Shown: positions 21,860-34,320, counted from the first letter of the stretch. The stretch is DNA of 64,000 bases from Argyresthia goedartella (GCA_949825045.1 OX463815.1:27581356-27645355), one strand, 5' to 3'. Notes: generated by a model not told the origin, from the sequence alone. Numbers and translations are program-made.

Positions 21860-24785
21860 AAGTGTGACTTATAATAGTACATTATGATACAAGTGTGGTA
21901 TGTTGGTCATCACACTCGCTTAATGGAGACGAGAAGTGTAATGACCAATGCTCACGTGTTTCATACGACGTTTTTCAATACACTTGCGAGGAAAAGTAAA
22001 TAAAACTAACGAAATGCAATACTTTGAATATACTTAACAAACAGAAACCCATTTAAAAGATGGCGGCCGCTATTTAATTTTTTCGCACGCTCAGCGCTGC
22101 ATGCGCGCGCAAGTCTGAGATAAGGGCACCGGCAAAGTAGCTAATCAGCCACATATTTATAAATTTTGAAATTGGGTATTTATAGGTAAAAATACACCGT
22201 CAAAATATAAATACCAACAAGCTAACAAGCAGTTTCATGATTTTTTTTAATTATTTATCACATTTTGAATTGAATTTTATATTAACGCAAATAACTACTT
22301 AGCTGTTTTCGAAACATTAATACTTCTTGCTAATATTTAAAAAGATATGTAATGAAAAGGCACTAGTGCGATAATGAAATGTAAAAGGCACGGCATGGGT
22401 AATATTCTGCATTATCAGTGTAAATACTCTGTAATAAGACCTACTTTACGAGCAGGTGTGTTGAAAAAGTGCATTATTTTATTTTACTTATAATAAATGT
22501 TTTGAGTTTCATATTCAGGTCCAAAAAATAGTTTTTAACTGAAAGTTTTAAAGAGCGAAATCTGTTATTAATTATGTACATCATCATAATCATCTATCTT
22601 AGGTTTCCCAGGGGATCGCAGGTGCGACCAAAGGTCGGTCTATAAATTAAAGGCCAGGCAAAGCGTCTAACGTAATCATAAGGTAAAATTCCAAAAAAAT
22701 AATAGAGTAAGTGGTTTAGAATCATGCCCCAAAATACCCCCTGAAATATGATTACACCTTTCTTTTACATCTTGTTTATCTCTAAATGTAAAGGAGGATG
22801 AGCGTTCTGGTACCCATGTCCAACAACGATAAGTGATACATCATTGAAAAGGTCTCATCAAATGAAACCTTTTTGCTTTAACGCTATTTACTCACAAAAA
22901 TATATTATGCTATAATAATATTATGACAGTTTTATTTATTTTTTCGACTATATTATATGGTTACAAAACGCATCACCATGGTATAATTATTATTATCTAA
23001 TTAGTTAATAACTGCAAACGATCCAGTAGTTTTGTTTTTAACTCAAAATATCTGGAATTGAGACATCCATGTAAACAAAATTGCATACTACCTTCCTGTG
23101 GTATGGTTGGTCTTATGGTCGTTGAGCGAGAGATTTATTCGGGCCTTAATTTTGTATCAGATATTCATTTAAGGGGTGATTTTTCCATCCCCAGTTAAAC
23201 AGACAGAAAGCTCTATTTGCCAATTCATGTACCTGTGAAATATCAAATTCCTTAGATAAACAAACAGATAAAAGTTATCTGATGATTGAAAATTCGGCTT
23301 TAAGTCGTATTTTATGTGTGGCATTGATGTGTCAGAAGACAGATTATGTCGGTAAGATTTTATCATTTTAAGATGATGAGACAACTGTTTTGAATTAATG
23401 TCTTAGCAATTACTGCTACCCACAAATATTTCCTTCTAACAACATCAGTGTCATTTTTATTGGAAGGAGGTACGAGGTTTCATACTTATTTGCCAATCCT
23501 CCTTTGACAAAGTCAAGTTTTGGTGACAAAGTTTTCGATACATACAAGACGCAATTCTTATGTAAAAGATTCGTAATAATACCTAAGATAAGTCATTGAA
23601 AAAGCAAGGAATTCTTTTTCTCCTTCAATAAACCGGAAATAGTAAAAAGATTCAATCACTTCCGTAGATACATTTTACAGTGCACTCAATTGTATAAATA
23701 CTACTAAGTACACTGAACATACAGTTAGGTACCTAGGTATACAACTAAGCAGTAAGCAAATGTAGTTTCGATATGTATTGAATCCACTTCAGGCATCTAA
23801 GCAATCCCTTCATGAAAAGTTCCAAATCTGAAAACTACAAAATATTGTATTTCCTTACTAGCTTCCAAGCCCTCGTATCATAAAAAAAATATACAAATCA
23901 CAACGCACCCCTTATCCAATCAAGTCTCCAGCGGTTTCGGGTTCCAGATTCAAAAAATTTTACGATAAAAACAATCACTTCACAATACGCGGCACGAACT
24001 GGCAGGCAGATGTGTTTTGCACGCTGCGCACGAGCATCAACTGCTCGACTGCTCGTCTCTGCGATGAGGCTAGCGCGACCGTATCAACTCGCCCGTGATA
24101 AAGATACTGGGTAGATGCTGGCCGGTTACAAAACCTTGTTTGGCTGTTTGGCTTTTTGTCAAGCACACCCTTGATGGCCTTGGAACAAAAGAAAATATGG
24201 TTTTTGGAATATCGAACAGCTCTGATTCTTGACTTGTTATTTGAACGCATTGAAATCCTGAAATCGATTATACTTGTAACGACGAATAATATCTATATAT
24301 TTTGGATCTTATTACAAGAAAATAACTTCCTGTTGAACACTTGTTTAAAGACAAATTTGTATTGGATTTGACATTTGTTTTGAGGTTAAACTATGTGTAA
24401 CATTTTATGTAATAGCACGGTTTTTTGTTTAAGAGCTTCAACAGAAAAATCATTGAAAGTAGAGTCAAAAATATTTTTCACTTAAAAAAGTTTAAATCTC
24501 TTATTTTGATATAGGTTACATGAATTAACTCAAAATCTTTGTTGTCTAAATCATATTGCGTAAAACCAAGTCTATGCAAATGTAAGATGCTAGCCTTCTG
24601 CTCTAAGTTCTCTACCTACCTCTTATTATAATTCACGTGCATTTGCATGCGAGAAAATTGTATGTAAGAAGTAGTTGCCACGATAAAGAGAAGGGAACTC
24701 TTTTAGTAAAACGACTCGTAAGTTCATCAATCTCAAGAGATCGCTGTTTACGGAAGCATTTTTACACTACGATAAAAATTGTTGC
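21860..24785. other. Long stretch without recognisable genes
   Basis: AT-rich. A GC-richer block at 23985-24130 could be promoter or 5' UTR on the minus strand, but I find no supporting frame. A further CpG patch is at 22060-22135. Frames are at most 91 codons, with no motifs. Confidence 0.45.
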
Positions 24786-24786
24786 T

Positions 24787-25487
24787 TTTTAGGGTTCCGT
24801 ACCGGCAGGGTGCCAAACGGGACCCTATTACTAAGCCTCCGCTGTCCGTCTGTCTGTCCGTCCGTCCGTCCGTCCGTCCATCACCGGGTTCTATCAGATC
24901 AACCGAAATAGGTAGAGAGCTGAAATTTTCACAGAATTTGCATTTCCGTTGCCACAACAGCAACAAATAATGAAACATACCTATTTTCAAGAATTAAAAG
25001 AAGTACCCATAGAAGAAATTATTGGTATGGCCATTTTCTTAGCCATTTTGTTTTATATGTTTATGGGTGAAAAATTGACTCTCCCGATTTTATCGGAAAA
25101 GATTTTTAATTGCAGGTATTGAGGTCATTATATGATTAATAATTGCTCATTTTAATTATAATAAATCTTATTAAGTTTTTTTCATATTTGATTGTATTTC
25201 TGTAAATAAGTTACTCAATTTCTATCCACTTCCGGTTTAAATGAGCAAAGAGTTTCGCTAACCTGAAGACATAGTTTAATACTTACATACTACATACACA
25301 AAACTATTATTCAATGTTTTGATGTACGGCCTTGAATGTAGTCCTACCTAGTATTTAATATTTTATAATTAAAAATTAAATAGGTATATGTACTCGTACA
25401 AAAGACTGTCGTTTTACGTTTTTCCGTGTACAATGGTATGGAACCCTTCATGTGCGGGTCCGACTCCTACTCGCACTTGACCGTTTT
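24787..25487 (-). repeat. gggttccgtacc repeat family, near-complete copy
   Basis: In minus sense it starts with the tcaagtgcgagt...gaagggttcc head (25487 to about 25425) and ends ggtacggaaccctaaaaa at 24787. It contains a (ccgt)n microsatellite at 24851-24878 and the conserved tgaaattttcacagaat block. Other copies are listed separately. Family class unresolved. Confidence 0.85.
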
Positions 25488-25489
25488 TA

Positions 25490-26520
25490 TTTATCTTACA
25501 GTTAATAGCAATATTAAAAATAAAGTAATTTCACATTTAGTTTGTTTAAAAAAATACTTACTAAAAATACTAATAACGAAAAATAAAAATGGAATTTACA
25601 TATACAAAGGCGAGCAAACCTAGGATGGGCAGAATCTAATATCGATTACAGAATCTAAAAGTACATAATTGTTTGATCATTATGATAATGATAACGCTCA
25701 TTATACGAAAGATAGCCTTGATTGTGACGTATTACCTAAGTAATAACGCTTCAGGATATAATAATAAAAACAATCCTGCAGACAATATTTTTTGTCAGAA
25801 ATAAATATCAACAAATCCATTACTGACATATCCAGCTGACCACAAGATCAAAAATCAACAACTAAGCGCTGACGAATGACGTTGCTGTTTTTGTCCCGAA
25901 AACACCACTACCACGTATCATTGGTATCATCGACAACCTTGCCATCTCTATGTAGCTAACCACTAACCGTGACATTAAATAAGTACCTATAATTAAGTTA
26001 CGTTATACAAATACCTCATAGATATTATATTATACAGCAACTTCCCAGTTATGTTAACAAAGTTCCGATCAGTAAACGAGCTACGAAGATACAAAAGGTG
26101 TTCCAAAAATATGTATCTATTTATTTTAAGGGTTTATTGGTTATCATTCTGAAATCCAATAAGTTGGGTTGAATAGGAAGGTATAGTATGGATAGCTGAC
26201 TAGTCAATTAGCTATACAGCTATCCTCCAAACTAGGAGAATGGTTTCCTTTTGGTTCTTTAACAGTTATTGAAACCGTACCAGCACACCAAAATCAGAAA
26301 TCTAAGATATTTGGGATTTTATATGATACCCTTACATTATCAGTCTAAATGTTCTATGCGCATCCTATTTCGGTAACTATGTTTGTGTAAAATTGTAGAA
26401 TCATGTATGATAAATTTTACTGAAAAAAAAACTTTCAGTACAAACTAAGTATGAGGTAAATTATCTTTTATGTTGTACACATGTCTACCCCTGCTCCATA
26501 ACCATCACAAACATCAGATC
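25490..26520. other. AT-rich non-coding stretch
   Basis: Nothing recognised beyond simple A/T-rich sequence. Confidence 0.5.
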
Positions 26521-26527
26521 TCATTGT

Positions 26528-26650
26528 TACATGGTTTGCTGGAAGAGATCTCTTATCTTATTATAGATAAGCTCGCCCTTTTACGCTATTTATATGTTAT
26601 AATGTTTTCTATATGTCGTTTGTGTGCGATAAATAAATTATGAACTATGA
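26528..26650 (+). repeat. Interspersed LINE 3'-tail motif, copy 2
   Basis: tggtttgctggaagagatct, then tagataagctcgccc and tgtgtgcgataaa. It is the best-preserved copy of the tail at 2824, 38.4/39.9 and 61.0 kb, with no adjacent coding region. Confidence 0.7.
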
Positions 26651-27149
26651 ACTCCTCATTGAAATGGACGATGGACAAACTAAGTATTCTGTTACATCCT
26701 GTGTTAGTACGGTCATGTATGGTATAATAAATACAATACAATATTCTTGAACAGTGTATAATGTGAATGTTCAATTGCCGTAAAAGTGTTAGGAAGTCGT
26801 TTAAAATTGATTTATACTGACAGGATGGGCGTTTATTGTGTAACTGTAAGTGAAAATTTTCAAATAAACTTCTTTTCTATGCGATTTATCGATGGACGTG
26901 AACGTTGATGTTACACACATTCGTATTTATTATGAGTATTGTTGTATACAAGCCTTCGAACCTTACTCGAAGCCTAGGCCAGACATTTTTTTCGAATCAT
27001 GTAAATATTCGACACATTACACATTATGTACCTACATATTATTATGTACTACCCGTTCATTTTGAGTTTGCCGTCTCTGACCGTTACAAACTACGAATAT
27101 GTCGTTTCCTCTCTTTCCTCTCCCCCGCATAGCATACGCTTTGCTTTAA

Positions 27150-27370
27150 GTATACGCTGCGCCACACGTCATGAGAGGTGGCCTTGAATGCGCAATAGTC
27201 ACTTTTCAATACCTGTACATATGCGCAGTAATTCCCGCCTACGTCGCCCAGCGCTCTTAATCCGTGGCGCGAGGAATACCGATAGCATCGCTCACTTTAC
27301 CTCGCGCCACGAATTATATTACTACTGCGCATTCAAGGCCACCGCTCATAACGTGTGGCGCGACGTATAC
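27150..27370. mobile_element. 221-bp foldback MITE with double inverted repeats
   Basis: Outer arms of 50 bases (27150-27199 and 27321-27370) pair with about five mismatches (gtatacgctgcgccacacgt against its complement). A second inverted pair lies inside, around taatccgtggcgcgagg and cctcgcgccacgaatta. A half copy in reverse lies at 34778-34890, and a decayed piece near 12.9 kb. Confidence 0.88.
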
Positions 27371-27437
27371 CTTCGTACGAACGTTTCGCTCGCGATTATT
27401 GTAATACCTAATTGTAATATTGGCCTTGGCTAATAAT

Positions 27438-28660
27438 AGTCCAAGTTCAAGTTCATTTTTTTAAATCATAATAGCACAAAAATTTAAACTTAATGAACGT
27501 CATAACATAATCAAGCAAGCAATCATAAAACATTAAGTAGGTACCTAATTATTACATAATATATTAGGTGGATGTCGGTGTCTTGTAAAAAAACATTGAT
27601 TTTGTTGTAACCCTTTATGCACAAAGTGGGCTTTATTCGTTTTTTTAATCGAGCTTCAGTTATGTTTTTATGTATATGTGTGTATATGTTTTTCTTGTGG
27701 AATTTTATTGTAGAAACGTATAAAGTGTCCCATAAAAGAACTATTAACTTTTGTGAGTCGGAACATTGGAAAAGAAAGTTTATGTTTATTTCTAATTTGC
27801 ACATTGTGGCGGCTATCCATGGTTTTAGCTACTGATATTTTTCCTCACATACATTATGTTTTCATAGATATATTGACTCGCAACTGTTAGGGTGTTGGTT
27901 TCTTTGAAGAAATCTCTCAGAAACTCTCTATTAACTAGCATATAAATAAATCGTAAGCTACTGTGTAAACCTTGTTGAAATGATTCAATTTTTTTTTATT
28001 GTGATTGGCCTACACAAGACCTCCTCCTCCTGTGATTTTGAATCTACTTCTAAGTTGACAATTTGCCCACTGCGATCGGACTTTAAACAATTTATTGTAG
28101 ACTTCTTCAAAATTTTGCAACCGCAGAAGACGTTATCAAGGCAGGTTGCAGTAGTTTCATTTATTCTTGAGGGCTCTGTGAAGACGTTGACTATATTAAA
28201 TGATTTAAAAATTATTATTAATATAGTACGCAACGGGGACTCCACCAGCAAGACCAGCAAGATATTGTTACTACTAGAAGCTACTCTCAAGACATCCTCC
28301 ATTACAGATTCAAATATACCATTATCACTGGTAGGGGGTCTATATACGCTTACTAAATTGTATCTACCAAGTTCAACACACGATAGTTCTATTACTTTCT
28401 CAACAGAAAGTCTGCAAATACCCTTGCACTCTTTAAATTTTAGGCCATTTTTAACCATTACTAAGGATCCACCGTGTATTGGCAGACTTTCTATTGAAGC
28501 AGCTAGCTACTCGATAGTTGTGTGAAACGAAATTCATTTGAGACTCAAGTATGTAGCCAGTGTTCTACTAGGCATAGTATGTCTACTCTGGATGTCTCCA
28601 AGAATAGTTCTAGCTCTAGTAATTTGCCAGAAAAGCCACCTTGTAAGTTCTGATTTACTA
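27438..28660 (-). pseudogene. CR1/Jockey-group LINE copy 2: endonuclease plus 3' end, RT deleted
   Basis: In minus sense, about 28650-27985 encodes an AP-type endonuclease domain. The frame of 157 codons (28458-27985) carries VSVYRPPTSD, then TATCLDNVFCG and LKSDRSGQIVNLEV, matching the usual YRPP, T..DN and SDH.pi signature blocks (His of SDH is Arg here). At about 27960 the sequence jumps directly to the post-RT region that follows motif E in copy 1 (RESL...F-KETN...TVASQY) and then the 3' end with cttgaacttgg at 27438. So the whole RT domain is missing, probably by internal deletion. Together with copy 1 this gives most of the element's coding content. Confidence 0.82.
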
Positions 28661-28672
28661 AAACCAATTTCT

Positions 28673-29047
28673 TTATAGGGGACCATTCTGTTGTCTGCCA
28701 TGACAGTTTAAATGAGTAGTCAAAGCTAATTTACTTACATTCATCTCGGCTGTTTTTAAAACCTCAGCGTACAAAGGATTAGTAGAATTATTTCTACGTT
28801 CATCATTTTCTACTGGCACCCTAGTTACTTTATCGATTATAACAGTATCATAAATATTGAATGCCAATAATTTGGAAATCTGTCGCTTAGCTGACGCAGG
28901 TACATACATTGTATCCCTAGTCAGTATAACATTTCGAATAAACTTATTCGTATCAAAATATAATACTCGGTCCCGAATACCAAAGGTCAAGCTTATGTAT
29001 AACTTGACCATTATACATAAGCCGGTTGAGTCTAGAAATCCGGTCAT
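28673..29047 (-). CDS. Unassigned open frame upstream of the LINE endonuclease
   Basis: An uninterrupted frame of 124 codons directly 5' (in minus sense) of the endonuclease remnant. Its last residues (LTTHLNCHGRQQN) recall the start of CR1/Jockey endonucleases (hLN.qGl..K), so the C-terminal end may belong to the same ORF2. The preceding part (RNVILTRDTMYVP, YDTVIIDKVTRVPVE) I cannot assign. It has a vague likeness to the SH3-like segment after Copia integrases, which I do not trust. Most likely retroelement-derived, not a host gene. Confidence 0.35.
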   Translation of the reverse strand: MTGFLDSTGLCIMVKLYISLTFGIRDRVLYFDTNKFIRNVILTRDTMYVPASAKRQISKLLAFNIYDTVIIDKVTRVPVENDERRNNSTNPLYAEVLKTAEMNVSKLALTTHLNCHGRQQNGPL

Positions 29048-29204
29048 TTTGTGGCTCTGATAGAGCTTTGGAATAGGGATAATAATTTTAATAGATACAT
29101 AAGTATAATATCTGTTATTTGTTTAATTTTTAGTCTTTGTTTGATGTTGTTGTTATGTTGTACAAGTCGATCAAATTGTAGAATTGAATTAACCAACTTA
29201 TTGC

Positions 29205-29310
29205 TACAGTCTTCACAAAATTAAAGGCCCGGTGACCGCGTTCGTATCACTGACGTATTAAAGTTGAATTTAGTTTGGGCCACCGCGCCTTTTATTTTGT
29301 GAAAACTGTA
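29205..29310. mobile_element. 106-bp mini-MITE
   Basis: Two 33-base arms (29205-29237, 29278-29310) are inverted copies with four mismatches. TA lies at both outer ends, followed by cagt(c/t)ttcacaaaat. The spacer is 40 bases. Confidence 0.8.
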
Positions 29311-29784
29311 AAGGCTGTATGTAGATATATAGCAATAGATAAACACTATTTACATGCGTCGTGAAAAATATGATGAATTTGGATCAAGAAATTAAATTAA
29401 CCTGCTCCACCACCAATTACATTTTTTTTGACAATAGCTGTCTGCCCCTGTGACGTCATTTTGCAGTATTCAGCGACGGCAAACTCGAAATGAAGTGGCA
29501 GTACGAGTATACGTTGAATACGCCTGCTAACTTTTCTAGAATAGCTCATTAATAGAAAAAAGTAAGTGTTAGATAAAGGACAGATATAATTCGTATTATT
29601 TTATTCATGAATTGATTTTAACTGTGTGTTAATATAGTCCTAGGTGCTGGGTATTTTAATGTTACTTTTAATGTCTGAAAATTATACCTCATTAAGTTTT
29701 CTCGGTAGTGTGGAATGTACGTTCTAAACGCGTTTTTACAAAAACGCCGACAAAATAGTTTTACAAACTTCGAACACTCACACT

Positions 29785-29965
29785 TGTCAGGTAAAGTCCA
29801 AGTCAGGATTGATGACCAGAGGAGAAAGAGGAAATTATGTCCGCACCCCCGCAAAGACCCTCCATTACCTTTGTTTAGTGCTTCTGCAAGTCCGCATAGA
29901 TCCTGTTTAAGGAGTTAGATCTTGCTCACATTAAATCTTGTAGTTGTATATTTAAAATGTTATCG
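29785..29965 (+). repeat. Interspersed repeat S, copy 1
   Basis: The series gtaaagtccaagtcaggatt, agaggaaat, and then a ttgtaatttgcgaatttaaaat-like and atcggctg word matches 37483-37640 in the same order and orientation. No known class. Confidence 0.65.
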
Positions 29966-29969
29966 GCTG

Positions 29970-31290
29970 CCTCTTCGTCCAATAATCCAATCATCCATTC
30001 TTAAGCACGAGAACTAGCTAGAAAAGTACTTGAAAATCCTGACATTAAAATTAAAAAATATTTCTAAAAACATGTTAAGAAACTGAAAAGAATAGGTACC
30101 TACCCAGTATCAAATGTTTTATATAAATAGTATAGGTAATGTAAGTATGTATATTGTATAGGCAAATTGGTTTTTGATTGTGATAAATCAAAATATTAAT
30201 TAAAATTAAAATCTTCACTTTGTCGTGTACCTTTTTTTAACGAACGATATCGACTTACTCACTAGAATGGCCATTAATCTTGAATTTGACAGCACCTACC
30301 TACTTTTTTATTGACTTTAACAAATATCAAAATTTTGGCCAAAGGGCTGGGCAGACATAGATAAGATAGTAATCTAACCAGGTCAGTCATAATATGTACG
30401 ACACTTAACACACCATTAGGTATTGCTATCAACTACCAAGCCATGACTTAAAACTGCTGCCTTTAAACCCAGATGTCGTGAGAGTACAAAAATATATCTA
30501 AGTACATTTTTTCGCCTAATATAGCTACTGAACTATGCATCATTCAACGACCATTAAATCGAATAACTATGATAGTTTTCAACAGATCCCTCCCGAAATG
30601 GACTTTCCAGATCTTGTATAATGGACTGATCCGAGACTAGTCGACTTATCAACTCACACCAGGTTTGAGTGTTGAGCCAATGGATTAAAAACATCGTTTG
30701 GTTTGGTTTGATATACAAAACCACTTATTACCTCCCAAGAGGTCTCCTCTAGTCGGATGAACGCGGTCTTTTTGGATTTAATTGGATTTGGATTGAATAA
30801 ACGACGGAGCTGATTTAGCTCAATAACAACAAAAACAATAACTGAACCTTCAATAAAACCAGTAGCTCTTCTTATCAACCATGAACCTACATTATAGGTC
30901 ATCTCTACTTCTTAGCAGCACGATTTATTATTCAAGGTTGGTAACCATAAACAACTAAGCTCACGTACCTAGATAAAGTAAACTCGTCCAGTTCATGCCT
31001 TGAGGCCTGCTTTGTACGCTTCCTATATTTGGTGGGTTGATGATAATGATGACTAGCGATTAACGTTCGAAACCACTTTTGGTTTATATACCAGTTTGTA
31101 CAGTACGTCTCACTATACGCTGTGTAAAACTAACATTAAGCCAAAAGCATGGACATATTTTAACACTACAGTTAAGGAGGTGTCTCAACACAAAACAAGT
31201 CCTGCGCGAAGGAAATGTGTCTCAATTAAAGAGTATGGAAATTCTGAAACAGAAATCGTGTCAAATTCGATAACAAAAGTGTATGTTTGC
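29970..31290. other. Non-coding, nothing recognised
   Basis: No repeat family or coding block identified. Frames stay below 95 codons. Confidence 0.5.
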
Positions 31291-31292
31291 AA

Positions 31293-31297
31293 TCAGT
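31293..31297 (+). promoter_or_regulatory. Possible initiator (TCAGT) for the THAP-like exon
   Basis: TCAGT, the arthropod initiator core, lies 84 bases upstream of the ATG at 31377, and the interval has no upstream ATG. No TATA box is obvious. Inference only. Confidence 0.3.
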
Positions 31298-31376
31298 CGC
31301 GCTTGGACAGTGACTTACTACTTATATTGCTCTGTGACAGTGACAGCCGATTGACATATCGGCAGCAAAAACAAAA

Positions 31377-31453
31377 ATGGTGACCTGCGACGTAAAAAGG
31401 TGTAAATCATACCCAAATCGCAAAACACAAAAACAGGGAGTGTCGTATCATAA
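31377..31453 (+). CDS. Candidate first exon of a THAP zinc-finger protein
   Basis: ATG in a favourable context (acaaaaATGG) opens MVTCDVKRCKSYPN, then about ten residues, then KQGVSYH. This is the layout of a THAP domain start: Met-Val, C-x4-C, and about 20 residues later a (V/I)(S/T)(F/Y)H block that normally leads into FP. The reading frame meets GTAAAT at 31454 directly after CAT-AA, a plausible phase-2 donor at the place where THAP genes are often split. Without splicing it would stop three bases later. The second half (the final C-x2-H and AVPTIF box) is not found in a joinable phase within the window. THAP domains occur in host transcription factors and in P-type transposases; which applies here is open. 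Confidence 0.45.
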
Positions 31454-31611
31454 GTAAATATTATATTTTCAATTACTATTGGCTTTAAATTGATTATCTA
31501 TAAAATATTGTTCTCGAAAAAATCCTCAAACGAAAATCAACCATTCGACTGACGTAACTTTGTAGCGACGCGCGACGCACAGTGAAACTGCCCGCTTCCT
31601 TTATTTGAAAA

Positions 31612-32012
31612 AAACCGGTCAAGTGCGAGTCTAAATCGCGCACGAAGGGTTCCGTACCACCGTTCAATGGAAGCGATGGTGTGGAGTGAATAGTTTGGAT
31701 TTTACACAGCAAAATATTGTTTACAAAGTTATTGGTGCGGTTACTTTCACACTCCATGTACGTAACCAGATGCATCCATAAGTTTGTATGTGGTATTGAA
31801 AGAATTGTTGTATGGGAGCCCCCTTAAATATTTCTTTTATCCTGTTTTTTAGTATTTCTTGTTATAGCGGCAACAGAAATACATAATCTGTAAAAATTTC
31901 AACTCTCTAGCTAGCTAGGTTCTTGAGATACAGCCTGGTGACAGACGGACGGACAGCGAAGTCTTAGTAATAGGGTTCCGTTCTTACCCGTTGGGTACGG
32001 AACCCTAAAAAC
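31612..32012 (+). repeat. gggttccgtacc repeat family, complete short copy
   Basis: Begins accggtcaagtgcgagtct and ends gggtacggaaccctaaaaa. The 3' end folds: gggttccgt (about 31973) pairs with acggaaccc (31997-32005). At about 400 bases it is the shortest complete copy here. Confidence 0.85.
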
Positions 32013-32033
32013 GATCCGATTTGGTTATTTTTC

Positions 32034-32119
32034 TATTCGTAATGTCAAGATTACTATTCGTAATGTCATTAGATTACTATTCGTAATGTCATTTGGTTAC
32101 CCCCCCCCCCCCCCCCCCC
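32034..32119 (+). repeat. Three-unit tandem and 20-base poly(C)
   Basis: Three copies of attcgtaatgtca with attact spacers run 32034-32095, followed by an uninterrupted run of 20 C (32100-32119) and then a (ggta)n patch at about 32149-32163. Long C runs are unusual here and prone to slippage or assembly error. Confidence 0.85.
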
Positions 32120-32124
32120 TAACT

Positions 32125-33060
32125 AATTCATAACTTTTTCTATGATTAGGTAGGTAGGTAGGTATCAAAATCAAGATCTTAAATTCCAAGTCACGCTACT
32201 GATGTGTATCTGTGAGCTTACATCCTCTTTCATAATTTAACGGCAAAGACAAAAATTAATATGCCTATTAATTATGTTTCAACTTTTTATTAATTAAACA
32301 TGAGCTAATTGCGTGAGACCTCGCCCCTTGAGTAAAATTTTAGCTAGATATATTTTATTTCTACTCCTAATCACCCGATTAAAAGTCACCGGGTATTTGA
32401 GAGTTATCCGTAGATCAACTTTCCTAATATTGTGCCTATACACCACAAATCGGAACGTGACCGACCGTGACGCCGTTACAATTTTTCGTACTGTCTTGGT
32501 TCCGACGAATTCCGACAGGGGCGCTATTTTTCTTAGCCTCAAAATGGCAAGAAATTTAGTACGGGAAGGCCTATCCTTAGTATTTATATCGATGGTTTTA
32601 CCAGTGTTTTATATGCGAGCAATCTTGTCTCGACACGCATTCTTTATTCGCTGTGCTATTATATTTGTTTACTTATAATCGGTTTAGGTGCTACAATATC
32701 GATTATTGTTCGCCCAAAGCAAAAGATTCTTGGCATATTAGTTGCTTTCGCAGTAATTTATTTCAAAAACTACCACTCATTTGGATAGTTAGACAAGTTG
32801 AAGCAGCTATATGTATGATTACCATTCGTCTATAAAACGAACACATCGAACAAAATCATAATGTGTAAGATACTTTTTAAGTTTCGAATAACCTTAAAAT
32901 CTTTCAGCTACATATTTAATAAAGGCGTTAGTCAGCTTGCTAAATACTGTAATATCCTGGTCATTTGTAATACAATAAAGTAAGAAAATAAAGAGTTCTG
33001 AAAATCAATCAAATCAATTTATTATATTATTTCGTCGAAACTAATACTAAAACTCGAATA
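32125..33060. other. Non-coding, nothing recognised
   Basis: Open frames on both strands at 32294-32678 overlap each other; neither has recognisable domains. Confidence 0.45.
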
Positions 33061-33064
33061 ATGA

Positions 33065-33315
33065 AAAAAACGTCATATAAAATCGGAATTTAATATGACG
33101 TTTTATTCATTATTTGCTATCCGCTATTCGTCGGAATACCTTGCAATTGTACGAGCCAGTGCTCACAATACATATTGCTTGCTTAGTATGCACACTACGT
33201 CTGACGTCAATGCGTGAGCACTGGCTATATTACAGCAATGTTCGGCTTAATACCAAATAATGCAAAAAGTGGCCGATAAGGCCGAATAGCGAATAGATAG
33301 CGAATAACCTCTGCA
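33065..33315. mobile_element. MITE-like inverted-repeat region
   Basis: Arms gccagtgctcac (33155-33166) and gtgagcactggc (33214-33225) are perfectly inverted. Outer words ctatccgctattcg and cgaatagcgaatagatagcg also face each other. A separate hairpin, aaaacgtcatat...atatgacgtttt, lies at about 33068-33103. A fragment with the ttcggccgaatgttgcagaa word near 42133 looks related. Confidence 0.6.
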
Positions 33316-33319
33316 TCTC

Positions 33320-34320
33320 TATTTTTGGATGGGATTTCATCCATCACCTTTGCCCTTAAATTCTATGAATGTAATACGTTTCTTTGCTATTAAGATTATT
33401 GACTAAATTATTGCTAAGAACCTTTCAACATTTTCAAAAATTACCAATTATTGTAATGTTAACCTATGAAATAATCACAGACTAATTGTAACGGTTCAGG
33501 CTCGCGAAAGTTGCACTTTTATGAGTCATTAAGCACAAAGAATATCCCATTTTTTGTTTTTCAGCTTACATCTCAATTCTCTATAACTTACACGTTATAA
33601 TTATTACTAATCGGTGTCTAGGATTATGAGCTCACTACTAATAATTTTTAAGCTTTTATCTTGTTATTTACTATCGCTATAAGCATATTTGTAAATATCT
33701 AAAGGAAGAATGTTTCGATTTGATTTGGCTAATTTACTTAACTTGCTTCCTCACAAGATGTCAGAAAATTTAATCCGTTTTAAAGTATTAAAGATGTTAA
33801 ATATTTATTTATTTTTATCTTTGGTATTTAACTTTTACAATTATTAATTTGTACAGTTTTGAAAAACATAGTTTATAAATGTTGTTTTATAATGTTTACA
33901 GAAGTCACAATCAAACTGCACTTAAGTAACTAAAGTAACTCTGTCATGTTTCATATGATATCACATCGCTGATGAAACAATTGCTTTATTAGCATAAAAG
34001 ATCGGAAGACAGCAAAACAATGCTCAATAGTATTGAATATTAAATGAAGGTTATTTTTATTCCTTTCTGCGTGCCCTTTTACATGTAATAAAGAATTCAC
34101 ATCTCAAGTGCAACAGTATTTCTTAACATGTAAATTATCATCGATTCGCCGGTATGGTCGCGATCTTCTGCAGTTAATCTGGGACCCTCTTCCGCTAACA
34201 CAGTGACGGCTCAGTACCAAGCCGCGACGATGACGGTCAACAATTATTGCTAGGCATTGAAGTGCTTTAATTGCTGATTATTGAAATTAATGATGGCTTA
34301 AGTTTAACCGTTTATCAAAT
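33320..34320. other. AT-rich non-coding stretch
   Basis: Nothing supported. A good 3' splice-like tract (ttttttgtttttcag) ends at 33564, but downstream frames are short and AT-driven. Confidence 0.45.

Noticed and set aside
32101..32119. Poly(C) run as a functional element
   Set aside because: More likely a slippage-prone homopolymer or assembly feature; no associated structure.
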